Shown: positions 26,353-36,287, numbered from the stretch's first letter. The stretch: DNA of 64,000 nt from Adhaeribacter rhizoryzae (GCF_008629685.1 NZ_VWSF01000001.1:310001-374000); one strand, 5' to 3'. A program made the numbers and translations. The notes: generated by a model from the sequence alone, not told the origin.

Positions 26353-27510
26353 ATGGGCTACTACTATAAACTAGGGGAAATTCCGGCTAAACGGCATACG
26401 CAGTTCCGGCAACAGGACGGCACGTTATACGCTGAGCAGTTGGTAGGAACTTTGGGTTTTCACGCGGTGTCTTCGCTGTTGTATCACTTGCACCCGCCCA
26501 CCCGCATTGCCCGCCTGGGTACCCCGGTACCTTACAGCGCCAAATTGCTTAAAGACCGGGCGCTGGCTCCTATGCACCTTAAAACCCTAGCGCAAACTAT
26601 TACCGGCCCCGATTACCTGGCTGCGCGCCAAACTTTGCTGCTTAACAACGATGTTACTATCAGCATCTGTAACCCTTCAGAAAAAAATATGCGGTATTAT
26701 TACAAAAATGCCCAGGCCGATGAGGTGGTTTTTGTACACGAAGGCAGCGGTGAACTTCTCTCGCAGATGGGCACGGTACCGTTCCGAGCCGGCGATTATC
26801 TCGTCATTCCGCGTACCATTATTCACCAGTTTAGGTTCAATCCCGAAGCCGTACGGTTATTAATTATTGAAGCTTTTAGTCCGGTAGAAACGCCGCGACG
26901 CTACCGCAACCAGTACGGCCAATTATTAGAGCACGCGCCGTATTGCGAACGCGATATGCGCCCACCCACCACTTTAATTTCCGAGCCGGAAGCGGGCGAA
27001 TACCACGTGCAAGTAAAAAAAGAAGGTTTTCTGCACCAGTTTTTCTATAACCACAGTCCGTTTGATGTGGTAGGGTGGGATGGCTATTTTTACCCGTATG
27101 CTTTTTCGATTCACGATTTTGAACCCATAACCGGCCGAATTCACCAGCCGCCCCCGGTACACCAAACTTTTGAAGGTAATAATTTTGTTATCTGCTCGTT
27201 TGTACCGCGTTTGTTCGACTATCACCCTTTAGCCATTCCGGCACCGTATAACCATTCTAACGTAGATTCCGACGAGGTGCTGTATTACGTAGCGGGTAAT
27301 TTTATGAGCCGGAAAGGCGTTGATTTAGCTTCGTTTACAGTACATCCGGGTGGAATTCCGCACGGGCCGCACCCTGGCACGGTAGAAGCCAGCATCGGTA
27401 AAAAAGAAACCCACGAACTAGCCGTTATGATCGATACTTTCAGACCTTTGTATCTGACCGAAGCCGCTTTGCCGTATATCGACGAAAACTACCCCATGAG
27501 TTGGCAGTAA
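26353..27510 (+). CDS. hmgA: Homogentisate 1,2-dioxygenase
   Basis: A 385-residue cupin-fold iron dioxygenase that opens homogentisate to maleylacetoacetate in tyrosine and phenylalanine breakdown. Family features are PVPYSAKLLKDRALAPMHLK, the cupin strand DEVVFVHEGSGEL and DYLVIPRTIIHQF in the first half. In the second half, NSNVDSDEVLYYVAG-like (here HSNVDSDEVLYYVAG) and GGIPHGPHPG supply the Glu/His iron ligands. It is shorter than the human enzyme but usual for this bacterial group. No hppD or fumarylacetoacetase gene is adjacent, so the pathway is scattered. Confidence 0.93.
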   Translation: MGYYYKLGEIPAKRHTQFRQQDGTLYAEQLVGTLGFHAVSSLLYHLHPPTRIARLGTPVPYSAKLLKDRALAPMHLKTLAQTITGPDYLAARQTLLLNNDVTISICNPSEKNMRYYYKNAQADEVVFVHEGSGELLSQMGTVPFRAGDYLVIPRTIIHQFRFNPEAVRLLIIEAFSPVETPRRYRNQYGQLLEHAPYCERDMRPPTTLISEPEAGEYHVQVKKEGFLHQFFYNHSPFDVVGWDGYFYPYAFSIHDFEPITGRIHQPPPVHQTFEGNNFVICSFVPRLFDYHPLAIPAPYNHSNVDSDEVLYYVAGNFMSRKGVDLASFTVHPGGIPHGPHPGTVEASIGKKETHELAVMIDTFRPLYLTEAALPYIDENYPMSWQ

Positions 27511-27626
27511 CCAATATTCGGGGGCTTAATCAGCCGGAATTAATAATTATTACCAGAAATCAAGCTTAGGATAGTTACAGGTTAATATAATTTTTTTAAG
27601 TTTACTTCAGCATTACCTTTACTTTT

Positions 27627-28160
27627 ATGACTAAAATTACCTTTGTTTTATTTACTTCTATTTTGCTGATATTATCGGGCTGCAAGCAGGTAGATAAGCT
27701 GTTAACCTTTAACATTAACCGTTCCCAAACCATAACAGTACCCAAAGTAGCTATTATTCCGGGTTTATCTATTCTGGGGCCACCGGTAACAATTTCGGCC
27801 GATACCAAAGAAGAATTCAGAAGGCAAAATACCGCAGCCGAACTGGTTAAAGATGTAACTCTGCACAAAATTGTAATGAACCTGGAAAGCCCGGCCAACG
27901 AAGACTTTGGTTTTTTAAAAGAAGTGGAGCTTTTTTTAGCGGCCGATAATTTACCGGAAGTAAGTATGGCTCATTTACGCGATATTCCCGCCGATGCCGG
28001 CCGTAGCCTGGAGCTTACTTCTAACAACGTAAAATTAGATAAATACCTAAAAGCGCCCAGCATTTCGCTACGCATTCGTGGGGCCGCCGACGAGCCCGTA
28101 CTAAACGATATTACTGTAAAAGTAGATTTAACCTTTAAGGTAACCGCCGATCCTTTATAA
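27627..28160 (+). CDS. Lipoprotein of unknown function
   Basis: A 177-residue lipoprotein. The lipobox is ILLILSGCKQ with Cys at residue 19. The mature part looks all-beta, with NINRSQTITVPKVAI, VTLHKIVMNLESP and LRIRGAADEPVLNDITVKVDLTFKV, reminiscent of LEA14/WHy-like or cargo beta-sandwich domains, but no firm family is recognised. It probably faces the periplasm. It is monocistronic, with a terminator 25 bases after the stop. Confidence 0.7.
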   Translation: MTKITFVLFTSILLILSGCKQVDKLLTFNINRSQTITVPKVAIIPGLSILGPPVTISADTKEEFRRQNTAAELVKDVTLHKIVMNLESPANEDFGFLKEVELFLAADNLPEVSMAHLRDIPADAGRSLELTSNNVKLDKYLKAPSISLRIRGAADEPVLNDITVKVDLTFKVTADPL

Positions 28161-28185
28161 ACTTAAAGGATACGGATTAAGAAGT

Positions 28186-28221
28186 AAACAAAAGCTGCGG
28201 TTACAAGCGCAGCTTTTGTTT
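28186..28221 (+). terminator. Intrinsic terminator after lipoprotein gene
   Basis: Perfect 14-base arms AAACAAAAGCTGCG (28186-28199) and CGCAGCTTTTGTTT (28208-28221) with an 8-base loop, followed by TTTT. Confidence 0.85.
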
Positions 28222-28506
28222 TTTAAGCTAAGTTGTTTTATAAAGAAAATAATGGCTGTTTTATCCGTTTTGTGGTAGCAGTTTGGTTCAAATATCTGTT
28301 TATCACTACCAAACAAGGTATTCGAAGTATCTCTTTGGAGGTGGTAGAGGAAGGATTTAAAGAACAACTTTGCGAAAGTCCTGTTTCTACTACTGCTATA
28401 AATAAGTTATCTGCTAAGTTTAAGTGGTTTACTTCGATAAAATTCAGGGCTAACATGCGCTGTGCTAAGTTTATGCGTATATTTGCGCCCTGTTCTAAAA
28501 AAATGC

Positions 28507-28890
28507 ATGCGAGTTTTGGAAACAAATAAACTGGAAAGCGTAATTATTGTCGGCGACCGGGTATTAATTAAGCCGAAAACGGCCAAAGAGCAAACCAAAA
28601 GCGGCTTATTTTTGCCGCCCGGGGTGCAGGAAAAAGAAAAAGTGCAGGAAGGCTATATTATGAAAGTTGGCCCTGGCTACCCCATTCCGGCCGATTATGG
28701 TTTAGATGAGGAGATTTGGAACCAGGAAGATCAGGAGCCGGTACGGTATATTCCGCTACAAGCCAAAGAAGGCGATTTAGCTATTTACCTGCAGCGCGAT
28801 GCCATTGAAATAATTTACCACGGCGAAAAATATTTTATTGTACCGCAATCGGCTATTCTGATGTTGGTACGCGAAGAAGATTTGGTTTAG
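28507..28890 (+). CDS. GroES-like co-chaperonin paralogue
   Basis: A 127-residue protein with the GroES fold: VIIVGDRVLIKPKTAKEQTKSGLFLPPG at the start and IEIIYHGEKYFIVPQSAILMLV at the end. An insertion of about 30 residues (PADYGLDEEIWNQEDQEPVRYIPLQA) replaces the simple central loop. No groEL is nearby. Bacteroidota usually carry such a longer GroES-like protein besides the canonical GroES; its role is not established. The frame extends 15 codons further upstream, but the ATG at 28507 is preferred because a TATATTTG promoter-like box lies at 28478-28485. Confidence 0.8.
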   Translation: MRVLETNKLESVIIVGDRVLIKPKTAKEQTKSGLFLPPGVQEKEKVQEGYIMKVGPGYPIPADYGLDEEIWNQEDQEPVRYIPLQAKEGDLAIYLQRDAIEIIYHGEKYFIVPQSAILMLVREEDLV

Positions 28891-28918
28891 TTTTAAGTTT
28901 ATATCCTGAATATATATT

Positions 28919-28948
28919 AATCCCATTGCTTTTAACCGCAATGGGATT
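28919..28948 (+). terminator. Terminator of the GroES-like gene
   Basis: AATCCCATTGC (28919-28929) pairs perfectly with GCAATGGGATT (28938-28948), followed by a TTTTATTTAT tail. Confidence 0.85.
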
Positions 28949-29992
28949 TTTATTTATAACTAAGAAATGGAGAGCTATTTTCAGCAAATAAATACCAAAT
29001 AGTAAATATTACCTTGCATAAAACGCACCTTTATTGTTGTCATCCTGGAAGGACCTTTTGGTTAGAAAATCAAGAAGGTAATATACCTTTTAACGCTAGT
29101 TGCCTGTAAGAACATCTAAACAATAGATTTTTTCAAAATGACAGAGAGCGTATCTATGGAAGATAGCTTATACTATTTGGTATAATACCAAATAGTAATT
29201 ACCACATTTCCCATTATCATAGTATAAAAATCTTCTGTTAACATTCTGGAGAATTCAAAGAATTCCAGAAGCATCTATTATTTAGAAAGTAAAAGAGGCA
29301 ATTCCCGCTCTACTTTTCTTTACCTGTAAGGCTTTTTAGCCAATACATCTTTCCAAGATGACAATTAGGAAGAAATATTATGGTAGTTAGTAACACCAAT
29401 TCATATTATTTTTATTCCAAAGGAAGGGTGTTTGGGCATTATGTAAAGTAAAGGTTATTTGTAGTCTATTCAGTATGCTTTGTTATGCTGTAGTACTTCT
29501 GCGGCCTTTCTAGCTTGTGCAGCACGGCTTTTCTTCTGGAATAGATTAACCCTTCCGCCCTCCGGGCACCTTCCCTAAATTAGGTAAGGAGTTCGGCTTA
29601 TCTGTATCGTTGCGGATTTGCTTTGTTGAGCGGGCTTGCTAGTTGGTTTTTAATCATGATTTAGGCCTAGAAAAGCAGTAGCTACAACGCAAACTACATC
29701 AGTTTGGGCAATGAGGGCCTTCTAAGGTTGTGGTGCGTAGCATTCCGAGGTACGAGGAAAACAAGCTTAGACAGCCCGAGGGACCGAACGGGGCCTCGCG
29801 GCCGGGAGCAAACTTAGGCATATTGATTTAGTTAGTAACCGAACATTGAAAGATGGAATCTTTCAAAAGATAGACAGATAAACCAGACTACTTATGGAAT
29901 AGCGTTAAGAAGCATTTTGGGTGTTAAACCATTTCCTGGCATCTTAACCAATTAAGCGGCGCCGCGTTTAATACTAAGTTAATTTTTGCCGG
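28949..29992. other. 1-kb non-coding mosaic of repeats and a GC-rich segment
   Basis: No gene is credible here. From 28980 to about 29390 the DNA is a mosaic of inverted hairpin repeats (ATACCAAATAGTAA twice, and TTGTCATC...GGAAGGA-type arms in both orientations). From about 29500 to 29830 it turns GC-richer, with CCCTCCGGGCACCTTCCC, AATTAGGTAAGGAG and GGGGCCTCGCGGCCGGGAG. It may be remnants of mobile or RNA-coding sequence. Confidence 0.5.
29171..29197. repeat. Near-perfect palindrome TACTATTTGGTAT / ATACCAAATAGTA
   Basis: Thirteen-base arms (29171-29183, 29185-29197) surround a single central A. The right arm sequence also occurs at 28992-29004, so three copies bound the mosaic: one pair inverted 28992/29171, and one immediate palindrome. 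Confidence 0.75.
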
Positions 29993-30541
29993 GTGGTTTT
30001 AAGCAAACAATTAGTTTATTTATGGTGTAGCAGTTTGCTGATGCTGGTAACATGCCACGGCAAAACGCCGTCCACTACTACGCAGGCCGCAACAGGCACC
30101 ATTACTAACCAACAACCCGTGATAACACCCGGAGAATTGCCGCGTAAAGAAATAATGTCCCAGCCCACGCCAAACAATAGGCCAGATCGGATAGCTCCTG
30201 GCAGTTGCCGGCTGCAAGGAGAAATAATTGCGGTTTTGCCAACTTTAGAACCAAATAAAAATACGCCCTGCGGGAAAGTACCTTGTCAGGCGGTGGTAAA
30301 AGTACAAAGGGTGTTAGGTTACGGTTCGGCGTTTGATAAGCCACTGGCCTCCGGGCAAGAAATAAACGTTTATTTTCATTTTACTTTAAGCCCTAGTGCC
30401 CGCTATTTTTCCGAACTTACCAAGCCATTACCCGGCCTGAAAGTTGGCAATATTTTTCAGGCCGATATGAATCGGGCAAGTGATGGCATAACAAACAAAG
30501 AAGGTTGGTTCCAGGTTTATAGCTATACCGTTATAAAATAA
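29993..30541 (+). CDS. Putative lipoprotein, unknown function
   Basis: A 182-residue protein. The N-terminus has a hydrophobic stretch ending LLMLVTCHGK, a plausible lipobox with Cys near residue 21, then a low-complexity Thr/Gln/Pro linker of about 50 residues. The globular part has GSCRLQGEIIAVLPTL, NTPCGKVPCQAVVKVQRVLGYG, YFHFTLSPS and FQADMNRASDG, suggesting a small beta-barrel (OB-like) domain with three cysteines. The start is uncertain: GTG at 29993 gives a full signal sequence and no ATG in frame is better placed. The gene starts 143 bases before the large T9SS protein. Confidence 0.6.
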   Translation: MVLSKQLVYLWCSSLLMLVTCHGKTPSTTTQAATGTITNQQPVITPGELPRKEIMSQPTPNNRPDRIAPGSCRLQGEIIAVLPTLEPNKNTPCGKVPCQAVVKVQRVLGYGSAFDKPLASGQEINVYFHFTLSPSARYFSELTKPLPGLKVGNIFQADMNRASDGITNKEGWFQVYSYTVIK

Positions 30542-30683
30542 AATCTAATTAGTAATTTTCTGCCAACTATACGGTGGCAACTAACATCAAATAAATAATA
30601 TGCTTTAGGTACAATAGCTTGGTTAGAAAGTAGTTTACTCTTTTAAAAACAATATTGCGCATCGCCTATAATTTACGCTGTAG

Positions 30684-33563
30684 ATGAATCAAAATTTAGT
30701 TAATAATAAAGTAACGGTAGTTGGGTTATGCCTGCTGCTGGTATTCTGTAGTACATTTTATTTTAGTATCAGTAATTCAGAAGAGCCGGTTCGGAGCAAA
30801 AAAGATTTGAAGGCGGCCGTGGCGGCCATGAAAAAAATCCGGAAGCTGGTAAAATCCAGCATTGGCACGCCCGAAGACCCGCAGGCCCGCTACGAGTTTG
30901 AATTTAAACGGCTGCGCGACCCTAAAACTGGCAAAATTCCCGAAAATATTCGCCAGAAAGAATTAGCATTTTCGGCTAGTATTCCAACGGCCGAACTAAA
31001 TAACCTGAATAAATTTGGCCGCAACGCCCGGGGCATGGTGCAGAACTGGGATAGCCGGGGCCCTTATAATGTGGGTGGCCGCACGCGGGCACTGGCCCTG
31101 GATGTAACCGACGAAAATATTATTCTGGCGGGTGGCGTATCGGGTGGTATGTGGCGCTCTACTAACAACGGCAATTCCTGGGTTAAAACCACCGATCCGG
31201 CAATTATTCAAAGTGTGACCACCGTAGACCAGGATCGCCGCCCCAACAAAACCAATATTTGGTATTATGGTACCGGCGAACTGGAAGGGAATTCGGCTTC
31301 GGCTACGGCAGCGCCTTACCGGGGCAATGGCATTTATAAATCTACGAACAACGGGCAATCCTGGACGGTGCTGCCCGCAACTGTTACCAACGATGTAAGT
31401 ACCTTTAATAACGTGTTTCAGTGGGTGTGGCGGGTAAAAACCAATCCGGCCAACACCAACCAGGATGAAGTACTGGCGGCTACCATCGGGGGCATTCAGC
31501 GGTCGGTGAACGGCGGCAATACCTGGAGTAATGTGCTGGGTACCGGCAATGCTGCCCAATCTAATAACCAAACCCGGTATACCGATATCGACATAGCGCC
31601 CAATGGTGTGATGTACGCCACGTTAAGCCAGGCGACTAATACCGGTACCGGCAGCGCCACCCGCCGGGGCATTTACCGCTCTACCGATGGGGTTAATTGG
31701 GCCGATATAACGCCGAGTGGGTGGCCAACTGTTTACCGCCGGGTTGTGTTAGATATTTCGCCGAGTAACCCCAATGTAGTTTATTTTCTGGCCGATACGC
31801 CCGGCTCCGGATTATTTGATGCCAATCTTTGGAAGTATACCTACGTATCTGGCAATGGAAGCGGCGCGGGTGGCGTATGGGAAAACCGGTCCAACAATAT
31901 TCCGGCTTTTGGCGGGCTGGTGGGGAACTACGATCACCAAAGCAGTTATAACATGGTAATTGAGGTAAGGCCCGACAATCCGAATATTGTTTTTATTGGG
32001 GGCACCAATTTATACCGGTCTACGGATGGTTTTGCTTCCCGCAATAATATTAAATGGATAGGCGGTTACACCCTTCAGAATACGGCTGCCAAGTACCCCG
32101 AACATCACCCGGATCAGCATGCCCTGGCCTTTTACCCCTCTAACCCGGCCCGGATGGTATCGGCGCACGATGGCGGCTTAAGCCGCACCCAAAACAGCCT
32201 GGCCACCGATACTGTACGCTGGGAAAGCCTGAACCGGGGCTACTTAACCACGCAGTTTACCTCGGTAGCCATGGATTTAGATACCCGCGAAGAATTTGTG
32301 ATGGGCGGCATGCAGGATAATGGTACTTACGCGGCCGACGAAGACGGCCCCACCAGTGAGTGGTATTCGTTGTTAACCGGCGATGGCGCTTTTGGCGCGG
32401 CGGTGGCTAATTCTTTAATTGTTTCGGCGCAGAACGGCTTTATTTACCGCTATGCTTTTTCCAGTACCGGCCAGTTTCAGGGGTATGCCCGCATCGATCC
32501 GCTGGGCGGCACCGGGTATATTTTTGTAAACCCCTACGTGATAGACCCTAATAACCAGTATGTAATGTATTTGCCCGCCGGCGATTCTTTGTGGCGGAAC
32601 AGCAACATAGAAGCCATTCCGGTAGGTACCGGCGATAAGTTTGGCGAGCAGCAAACCACTAACTGGAAAATAATATCCAACACCAACACCGACGAAAATA
32701 TTAGCGCCATTGCCGTGAGCAAAACACCGGCAAATATTGTGTATTTCGGCACGGACCAAGGTAAAATGTACAAATTAACCAACGCTTCGGCCAGCGATAA
32801 TCCGCCCCGCACCGAAATAACCGGCACTAATTTTCCGGCCGATGGTTATATAAATTGTATTGCCGTAGACCCTACCAACGCCGACCATATTATCGTAGTT
32901 TTCTCTAACTACAATGTAATGAGCTTGTTTGAAACAACCAATGGTGGTACTTCCTGGACAGCTGTAGGTGGCAATTTAGAACAGAATTCCGATGGTACCG
33001 GTAACGGCCCTTCGGTGCGCTGGGCCTCCATTTTACCGTCTACCCGCGGCGATACTAAGTTTTTTGTAGGTACCAGTACTGGTTTGTATGCTAGTCCGGC
33101 TTTAAATGGCAATAATACTATTTGGGTGAAGGAAGGTGGCGCCACCATTGGCAATGTGCCCGTAGAAATGGTAATTAGCCGGAGTATTGATGACATGGTG
33201 TTGGTGGGCACCCACGGCAACGGTGTGTACAGCTTACGGTACACGGCAACTATAAGCGTGCCCGATCCTGGCGAAGGCGGAAGCTTTACCGTAGCGCAAA
33301 ATTATCCTAATCCTTTCCGGCCCGGACAGAATACCACTATTGCGTATAATTTAATTCAGCCGGGGCAGGTATCAGTAAAAATATATGATTTGGCGGGCAA
33401 GGTAGTGGCTAACCTGGTAGATGCCAGCCAGCCGGCCGGCGAATACCGCATTACCTGGAACGGTTTAGGCCAGCGGGGTGGCTATTTAGCCAACGGCATT
33501 TATATTTACAGCGTTCAGGTAGGTAAAGAACAAAAATCGAAACAACTGTTGTTGTTACGTTAA
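30684..33563 (+). CDS. Large T9SS-secreted beta-propeller protein (VPS10/BNR type)
   Basis: A 959-residue exported protein. The signal peptide is at about residues 9-32. The body carries repeated Asp-box/BNR motifs of sortilin/VPS10-like propellers: STNNGNSW, STNNGQSW, SVNGGNTW, STDGVNW, TTNGGTSW. The interleaved DVTDENIILAGGVSGG-like and NPNVVYFLADTPG strands match glycoside-hydrolase-74-like propellers, but no catalytic Asp pair can be assigned. The last 87 residues form a type A sorting domain for the type IX secretion system (NYPNPFRPGQNTTIAYNL, VKIYDLAGKVV, GIYIYSVQ, KQLLLLR). The product should be delivered to the cell surface. A bidirectional terminator follows. Confidence 0.9.
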   Translation: MNQNLVNNKVTVVGLCLLLVFCSTFYFSISNSEEPVRSKKDLKAAVAAMKKIRKLVKSSIGTPEDPQARYEFEFKRLRDPKTGKIPENIRQKELAFSASIPTAELNNLNKFGRNARGMVQNWDSRGPYNVGGRTRALALDVTDENIILAGGVSGGMWRSTNNGNSWVKTTDPAIIQSVTTVDQDRRPNKTNIWYYGTGELEGNSASATAAPYRGNGIYKSTNNGQSWTVLPATVTNDVSTFNNVFQWVWRVKTNPANTNQDEVLAATIGGIQRSVNGGNTWSNVLGTGNAAQSNNQTRYTDIDIAPNGVMYATLSQATNTGTGSATRRGIYRSTDGVNWADITPSGWPTVYRRVVLDISPSNPNVVYFLADTPGSGLFDANLWKYTYVSGNGSGAGGVWENRSNNIPAFGGLVGNYDHQSSYNMVIEVRPDNPNIVFIGGTNLYRSTDGFASRNNIKWIGGYTLQNTAAKYPEHHPDQHALAFYPSNPARMVSAHDGGLSRTQNSLATDTVRWESLNRGYLTTQFTSVAMDLDTREEFVMGGMQDNGTYAADEDGPTSEWYSLLTGDGAFGAAVANSLIVSAQNGFIYRYAFSSTGQFQGYARIDPLGGTGYIFVNPYVIDPNNQYVMYLPAGDSLWRNSNIEAIPVGTGDKFGEQQTTNWKIISNTNTDENISAIAVSKTPANIVYFGTDQGKMYKLTNASASDNPPRTEITGTNFPADGYINCIAVDPTNADHIIVVFSNYNVMSLFETTNGGTSWTAVGGNLEQNSDGTGNGPSVRWASILPSTRGDTKFFVGTSTGLYASPALNGNNTIWVKEGGATIGNVPVEMVISRSIDDMVLVGTHGNGVYSLRYTATISVPDPGEGGSFTVAQNYPNPFRPGQNTTIAYNLIQPGQVSVKIYDLAGKVVANLVDASQPAGEYRITWNGLGQRGGYLANGIYIYSVQVGKEQKSKQLLLLR

Positions 33564-33580
33564 GTTTTAACAGCAATAAT

Positions 33581-33629
33581 ATTTAAGACAGAAGAGGCAG
33601 CTTTAACGGCCGCCTCTTCTGTCTTAAAT
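33581..33629. terminator. Bidirectional terminator between T9SS gene and hemB
   Basis: Eighteen-base arms at 33581-33598 and 33612-33629 are exact complements (core GACAGAAGAGGC / GCCTCTTCTGTC). It lies 17 bases past the T9SS gene stop and 13 bases past the hemB stop on the other strand, so it can serve both. Confidence 0.9.
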
Positions 33630-33642
33630 TTATATAAATAAA

Positions 33643-34623
33643 TTATCTTTTTAATAATTGCGCATATTCTTTAGCAAAGTAGGTTAGTATTATATCGGCA
33701 CCGGCGCGTTTAAAACTCATTAATATTTCCTGCATCGCCCGTTCGCCATCGATCCATCCATTTTGGGCGGCCGCTTTTATCATGGCGTACTCGCCGCTAA
33801 TATTATACACGGCAATAGGTAAATGCGAATTATCGCGTAAGGATTTTACAATATCTAAATAAGGCAAGCCCGGTTTAACCATTAAATAATCAGCGCCTTC
33901 CATTGTGTCCAGTTCAGCTTCCAATAAAGCTTCGCGGCTGTTGGCCGGGTTCATCTGGTAGGTTTTTTTATCTCCAAACTTAGGCGCAGAATCTAAAGCA
34001 TCGCGGAAAGGACCATAGAAAGCACTCGCATATTTTGCGGTGTACGACATAATAGCCACATTCTGAAAGCCGTTAGAATCTAAATAATTCCGCAGAAAGC
34101 CTACGCGGCCGTCCATCATATCCGAAGGACCAATAATATCGGCACCGGCGCGGGCCTGGGCCAAAGCCATTTTGGCTAATATTTCTAAAGTGGCATCGTT
34201 TAATATTTCGCCGTTATCTACAATGCCATCGTGGCCGTCGGAGCTGTAAGGGTCCATGGCTACATCGGTCATGAGCACCACATCCGGAAAGTTGCGTTTT
34301 ACTTCGGCAATAAATTTTACAAACAGGTTATCAGGGTTAAAGCTCTCGGTGGCGAAGCGGTCTTTTTTGGCATCTTGTATTACCGGGAAAGGCGCGAAAG
34401 CTTTCAAGCCTAAATCTACGCAGGCGGCAATTTCGTCGAGCATCCGGTCGGTGCTGTAACGGTAAATGCCCGGCATCGAGCTTATTTCAACGGCCTGGTT
34501 CTGGCCTTCTATTACAAATATCGGGAATATTAAATCGTTTACGGTTACACTGTTTTCCTGTACTAAATTTCGGATTACTTCGGATTTGCGGTTACGGCGG
34601 GGCCGTCTTAACATACTACTCAT
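33643..34623 (-). CDS. hemB: Delta-aminolevulinic acid dehydratase (porphobilinogen synthase)
   Basis: A 326-residue enzyme condensing two 5-aminolevulinate molecules to porphobilinogen in heme synthesis. The two active-site lysines are visible in IMSYTAKYASAFYGPFRDA and YLMVKPGLPYLDIV. The N-terminal RRNRKSEVIRNLVQENSV and DLIFPIFVIEG are typical. The metal-site region VLMTDVAMDPYSSDGHDG has Asp/Ala where zinc-type enzymes have Cys, so it is of the Mg-dependent kind. Transcribed alone; rocD lies upstream on the same strand. Confidence 0.96.
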   Translation of the reverse strand: MSSMLRRPRRNRKSEVIRNLVQENSVTVNDLIFPIFVIEGQNQAVEISSMPGIYRYSTDRMLDEIAACVDLGLKAFAPFPVIQDAKKDRFATESFNPDNLFVKFIAEVKRNFPDVVLMTDVAMDPYSSDGHDGIVDNGEILNDATLEILAKMALAQARAGADIIGPSDMMDGRVGFLRNYLDSNGFQNVAIMSYTAKYASAFYGPFRDALDSAPKFGDKKTYQMNPANSREALLEAELDTMEGADYLMVKPGLPYLDIVKSLRDNSHLPIAVYNISGEYAMIKAAAQNGWIDGERAMQEILMSFKRAGADIILTYFAKEYAQLLKR

Positions 34624-34688
34624 AGTTGGTATAAGGTTCGTTTTAAGTTAAAAGCCGTTAGGCTCTTTTTTTAACAAATAGATTAGCT

Positions 34689-35927
34689 TTAAAATTCAGC
34701 AATGGTTTGGGCAATAATATCACAGCACGCGTGCAGTTGTTCTTCGGTAATAACCAGCGGGGGCGCAAACCGGATAATATCGCCGTGCGTTGGTTTAGCC
34801 AGCAGTCCGTTTTCTTTTAAAGCAACGCACACGTCCCAGGCGGTACGGCCATCAGGCGTAGGATTAATTACTATGGCATTCAACAGGCCCTTGCCCCGCA
34901 CCAGGGTAATTAATTGCGGGTATGTGGTCCGGAGGGTTTCCATGCGGTGCCGGAAAACTTCGCCCAGCATACGGGCATTTTCGGAGAGGTGCTCTTCCCG
35001 GATAACTTCCAGCGCGGCTACTGCTACGGCGCAGGCCAGCGGGTTGCCGCCAAAAGTAGAGCCGTGTTCGCCGGGTTTGATGCACAGCATTATTTCGTCG
35101 GCGGCCAACACGGCCGAAACCGGCAACACGCCGCCCGACAAGGCTTTACCCAAAATTAAAATATCGGGGTGCACGCCTTCGTAACAAGAGGCCAGTAATT
35201 GCCCGGTCCGGCCTAAGCCGGTTTGTATTTCGTCGGCCAGCAGCAGCACGTGGTGTTTTTGGCAAAGGGCTTTGGCAGCCGCCAGATAGCCGGCATCCGG
35301 CACTACCACGCCCGCTTCGCCCTGAATGGGTTCTACCAGAAAGCCACAAACGTGCGGATTTTGCAGCGCTTCTTCTAAGGCTTCTAAGTTATTATAAGGT
35401 ATAACTTTGTAGCCAGGCATGTACGGGCCAAAACCACGGGTAGAATCCGGATCGGTAGAAAACGAAATAATGCCCGTGGTGCGCCCGTGAAAGTTTTGCT
35501 CTACCACAATAATTTCGGCTTCGTGGCGCGGAATACCTTTCTGTTCGTATCCCCATTTGCGAGCCAGTTTAATGGCAGTTTCTACGGCTTCGGCACCGGA
35601 GTTCATCAGCAAAACCTTGTCGTAGCCAAAATAATCGCAGATATATTTTTCGCATTCGCCGAGTTTGTTGTTGTAAAAAGCCCGCGAAGTAAGCGTTAAT
35701 CGCCCGGCCTGTTCTACCAGGGTATTAATTATTTTAGGATGGCAATGGCCCTGGTTTACAGCGCTGTAAGCCGATAAAAAATCGTAATATTGTTTGCCTT
35801 CTACGTCCCAGAGAAAAACACCTTCGCCGCGCGCCAGTACTACCGGCAGCGGATGGTAGTTGTGGGCACCGTATTTATCTTCGAGGGCAATGGCATCCTG
35901 GCTGGAGGTACTGGTGGTGTGCTGCAT
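34689..35927 (-). CDS. rocD: Ornithine--oxo-acid transaminase
   Basis: A 412-residue class III PLP aminotransferase that converts ornithine and 2-oxoglutarate to glutamate semialdehyde and glutamate. The PLP lysine lies in [19 protein letters not shown]. Other features are [19 protein letters not shown] near the start, [35 protein letters not shown] and [16 protein letters not shown], all typical of RocD. The frame extends 23 codons upstream, but the ATG at 35927 gives the usual start. It fits arginine/ornithine catabolism. Its upstream region is shared with the divergent DUF5522 gene. Confidence 0.94.
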   Translation of the reverse strand: MQHTTSTSSQDAIALEDKYGAHNYHPLPVVLARGEGVFLWDVEGKQYYDFLSAYSAVNQGHCHPKIINTLVEQAGRLTLTSRAFYNNKLGECEKYICDYFGYDKVLLMNSGAEAVETAIKLARKWGYEQKGIPRHEAEIIVVEQNFHGRTTGIISFSTDPDSTRGFGPYMPGYKVIPYNNLEALEEALQNPHVCGFLVEPIQGEAGVVVPDAGYLAAAKALCQKHHVLLLADEIQTGLGRTGQLLASCYEGVHPDILILGKALSGGVLPVSAVLAADEIMLCIKPGEHGSTFGGNPLACAVAVAALEVIREEHLSENARMLGEVFRHRMETLRTTYPQLITLVRGKGLLNAIVINPTPDGRTAWDVCVALKENGLLAKPTHGDIIRFAPPLVITEEQLHACCDIIAQTIAEF

Positions 35928-36023
35928 AAGCTTCGGAGTTAAAGGTTTAACACGGCCCTGATTATGGCTCTTAATATTAACGGCGCATTGGGGCAAAAGT
36001 AGGTAAAGAAGAAGATATAAAAA

Positions 36024-36287
36024 ATGAGTGGCATCCGGGCAAGGTTGGTGTTACCCGAAAATATGGCTTACTTTTGCCTCCAAATAACCCTGATAGAAAA
36101 CCTAAGCTGCCCCAGATTGAGTAAGTCTAAACAACCGCCTTTAGCGCCCGAAGATTATTATTTTAACGAACAGGGCCTGCTGGTTTTTACAGAAAATTAT
36201 CTTCGGAAACGCGGTTATTGCTGTAAAAACGGCTGTAAACACTGCCCGTATGGGTTTACAAAACCGCAACCATCCGGGGCAGATTAG
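36024..36287 (+). CDS. DUF5522 Cys-rich small protein
   Basis: The C-terminal half ([25 protein letters not shown], then [13 protein letters not shown]) is the DUF5522 signature, with four cysteines that could hold a metal. The N-terminal extension (about 40 residues) is not conserved in family members I know, so the true start may be the ATG at 36063 or later; 36024 is the outermost ATG. The function of the family is unknown. It often lies near amino-acid or ribosomal genes in Bacteroidota, and here directly precedes rpmB by 80 bases. Confidence 0.7.
   Translation: MSGIRARLVLPENMAYFCLQITLIENLSCPRLSKSKQPPLAPEDYYFNEQGLLVFTENYLRKRGYCCKNGCKHCPYGFTKPQPSGAD

Noticed and set aside
28233-28529. Overlapping open frames on both strands before the GroES-like gene
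   Set aside because: Both strands are open by chance; neither has recognisable motifs, and the plus frame overlaps the GroES-like start.
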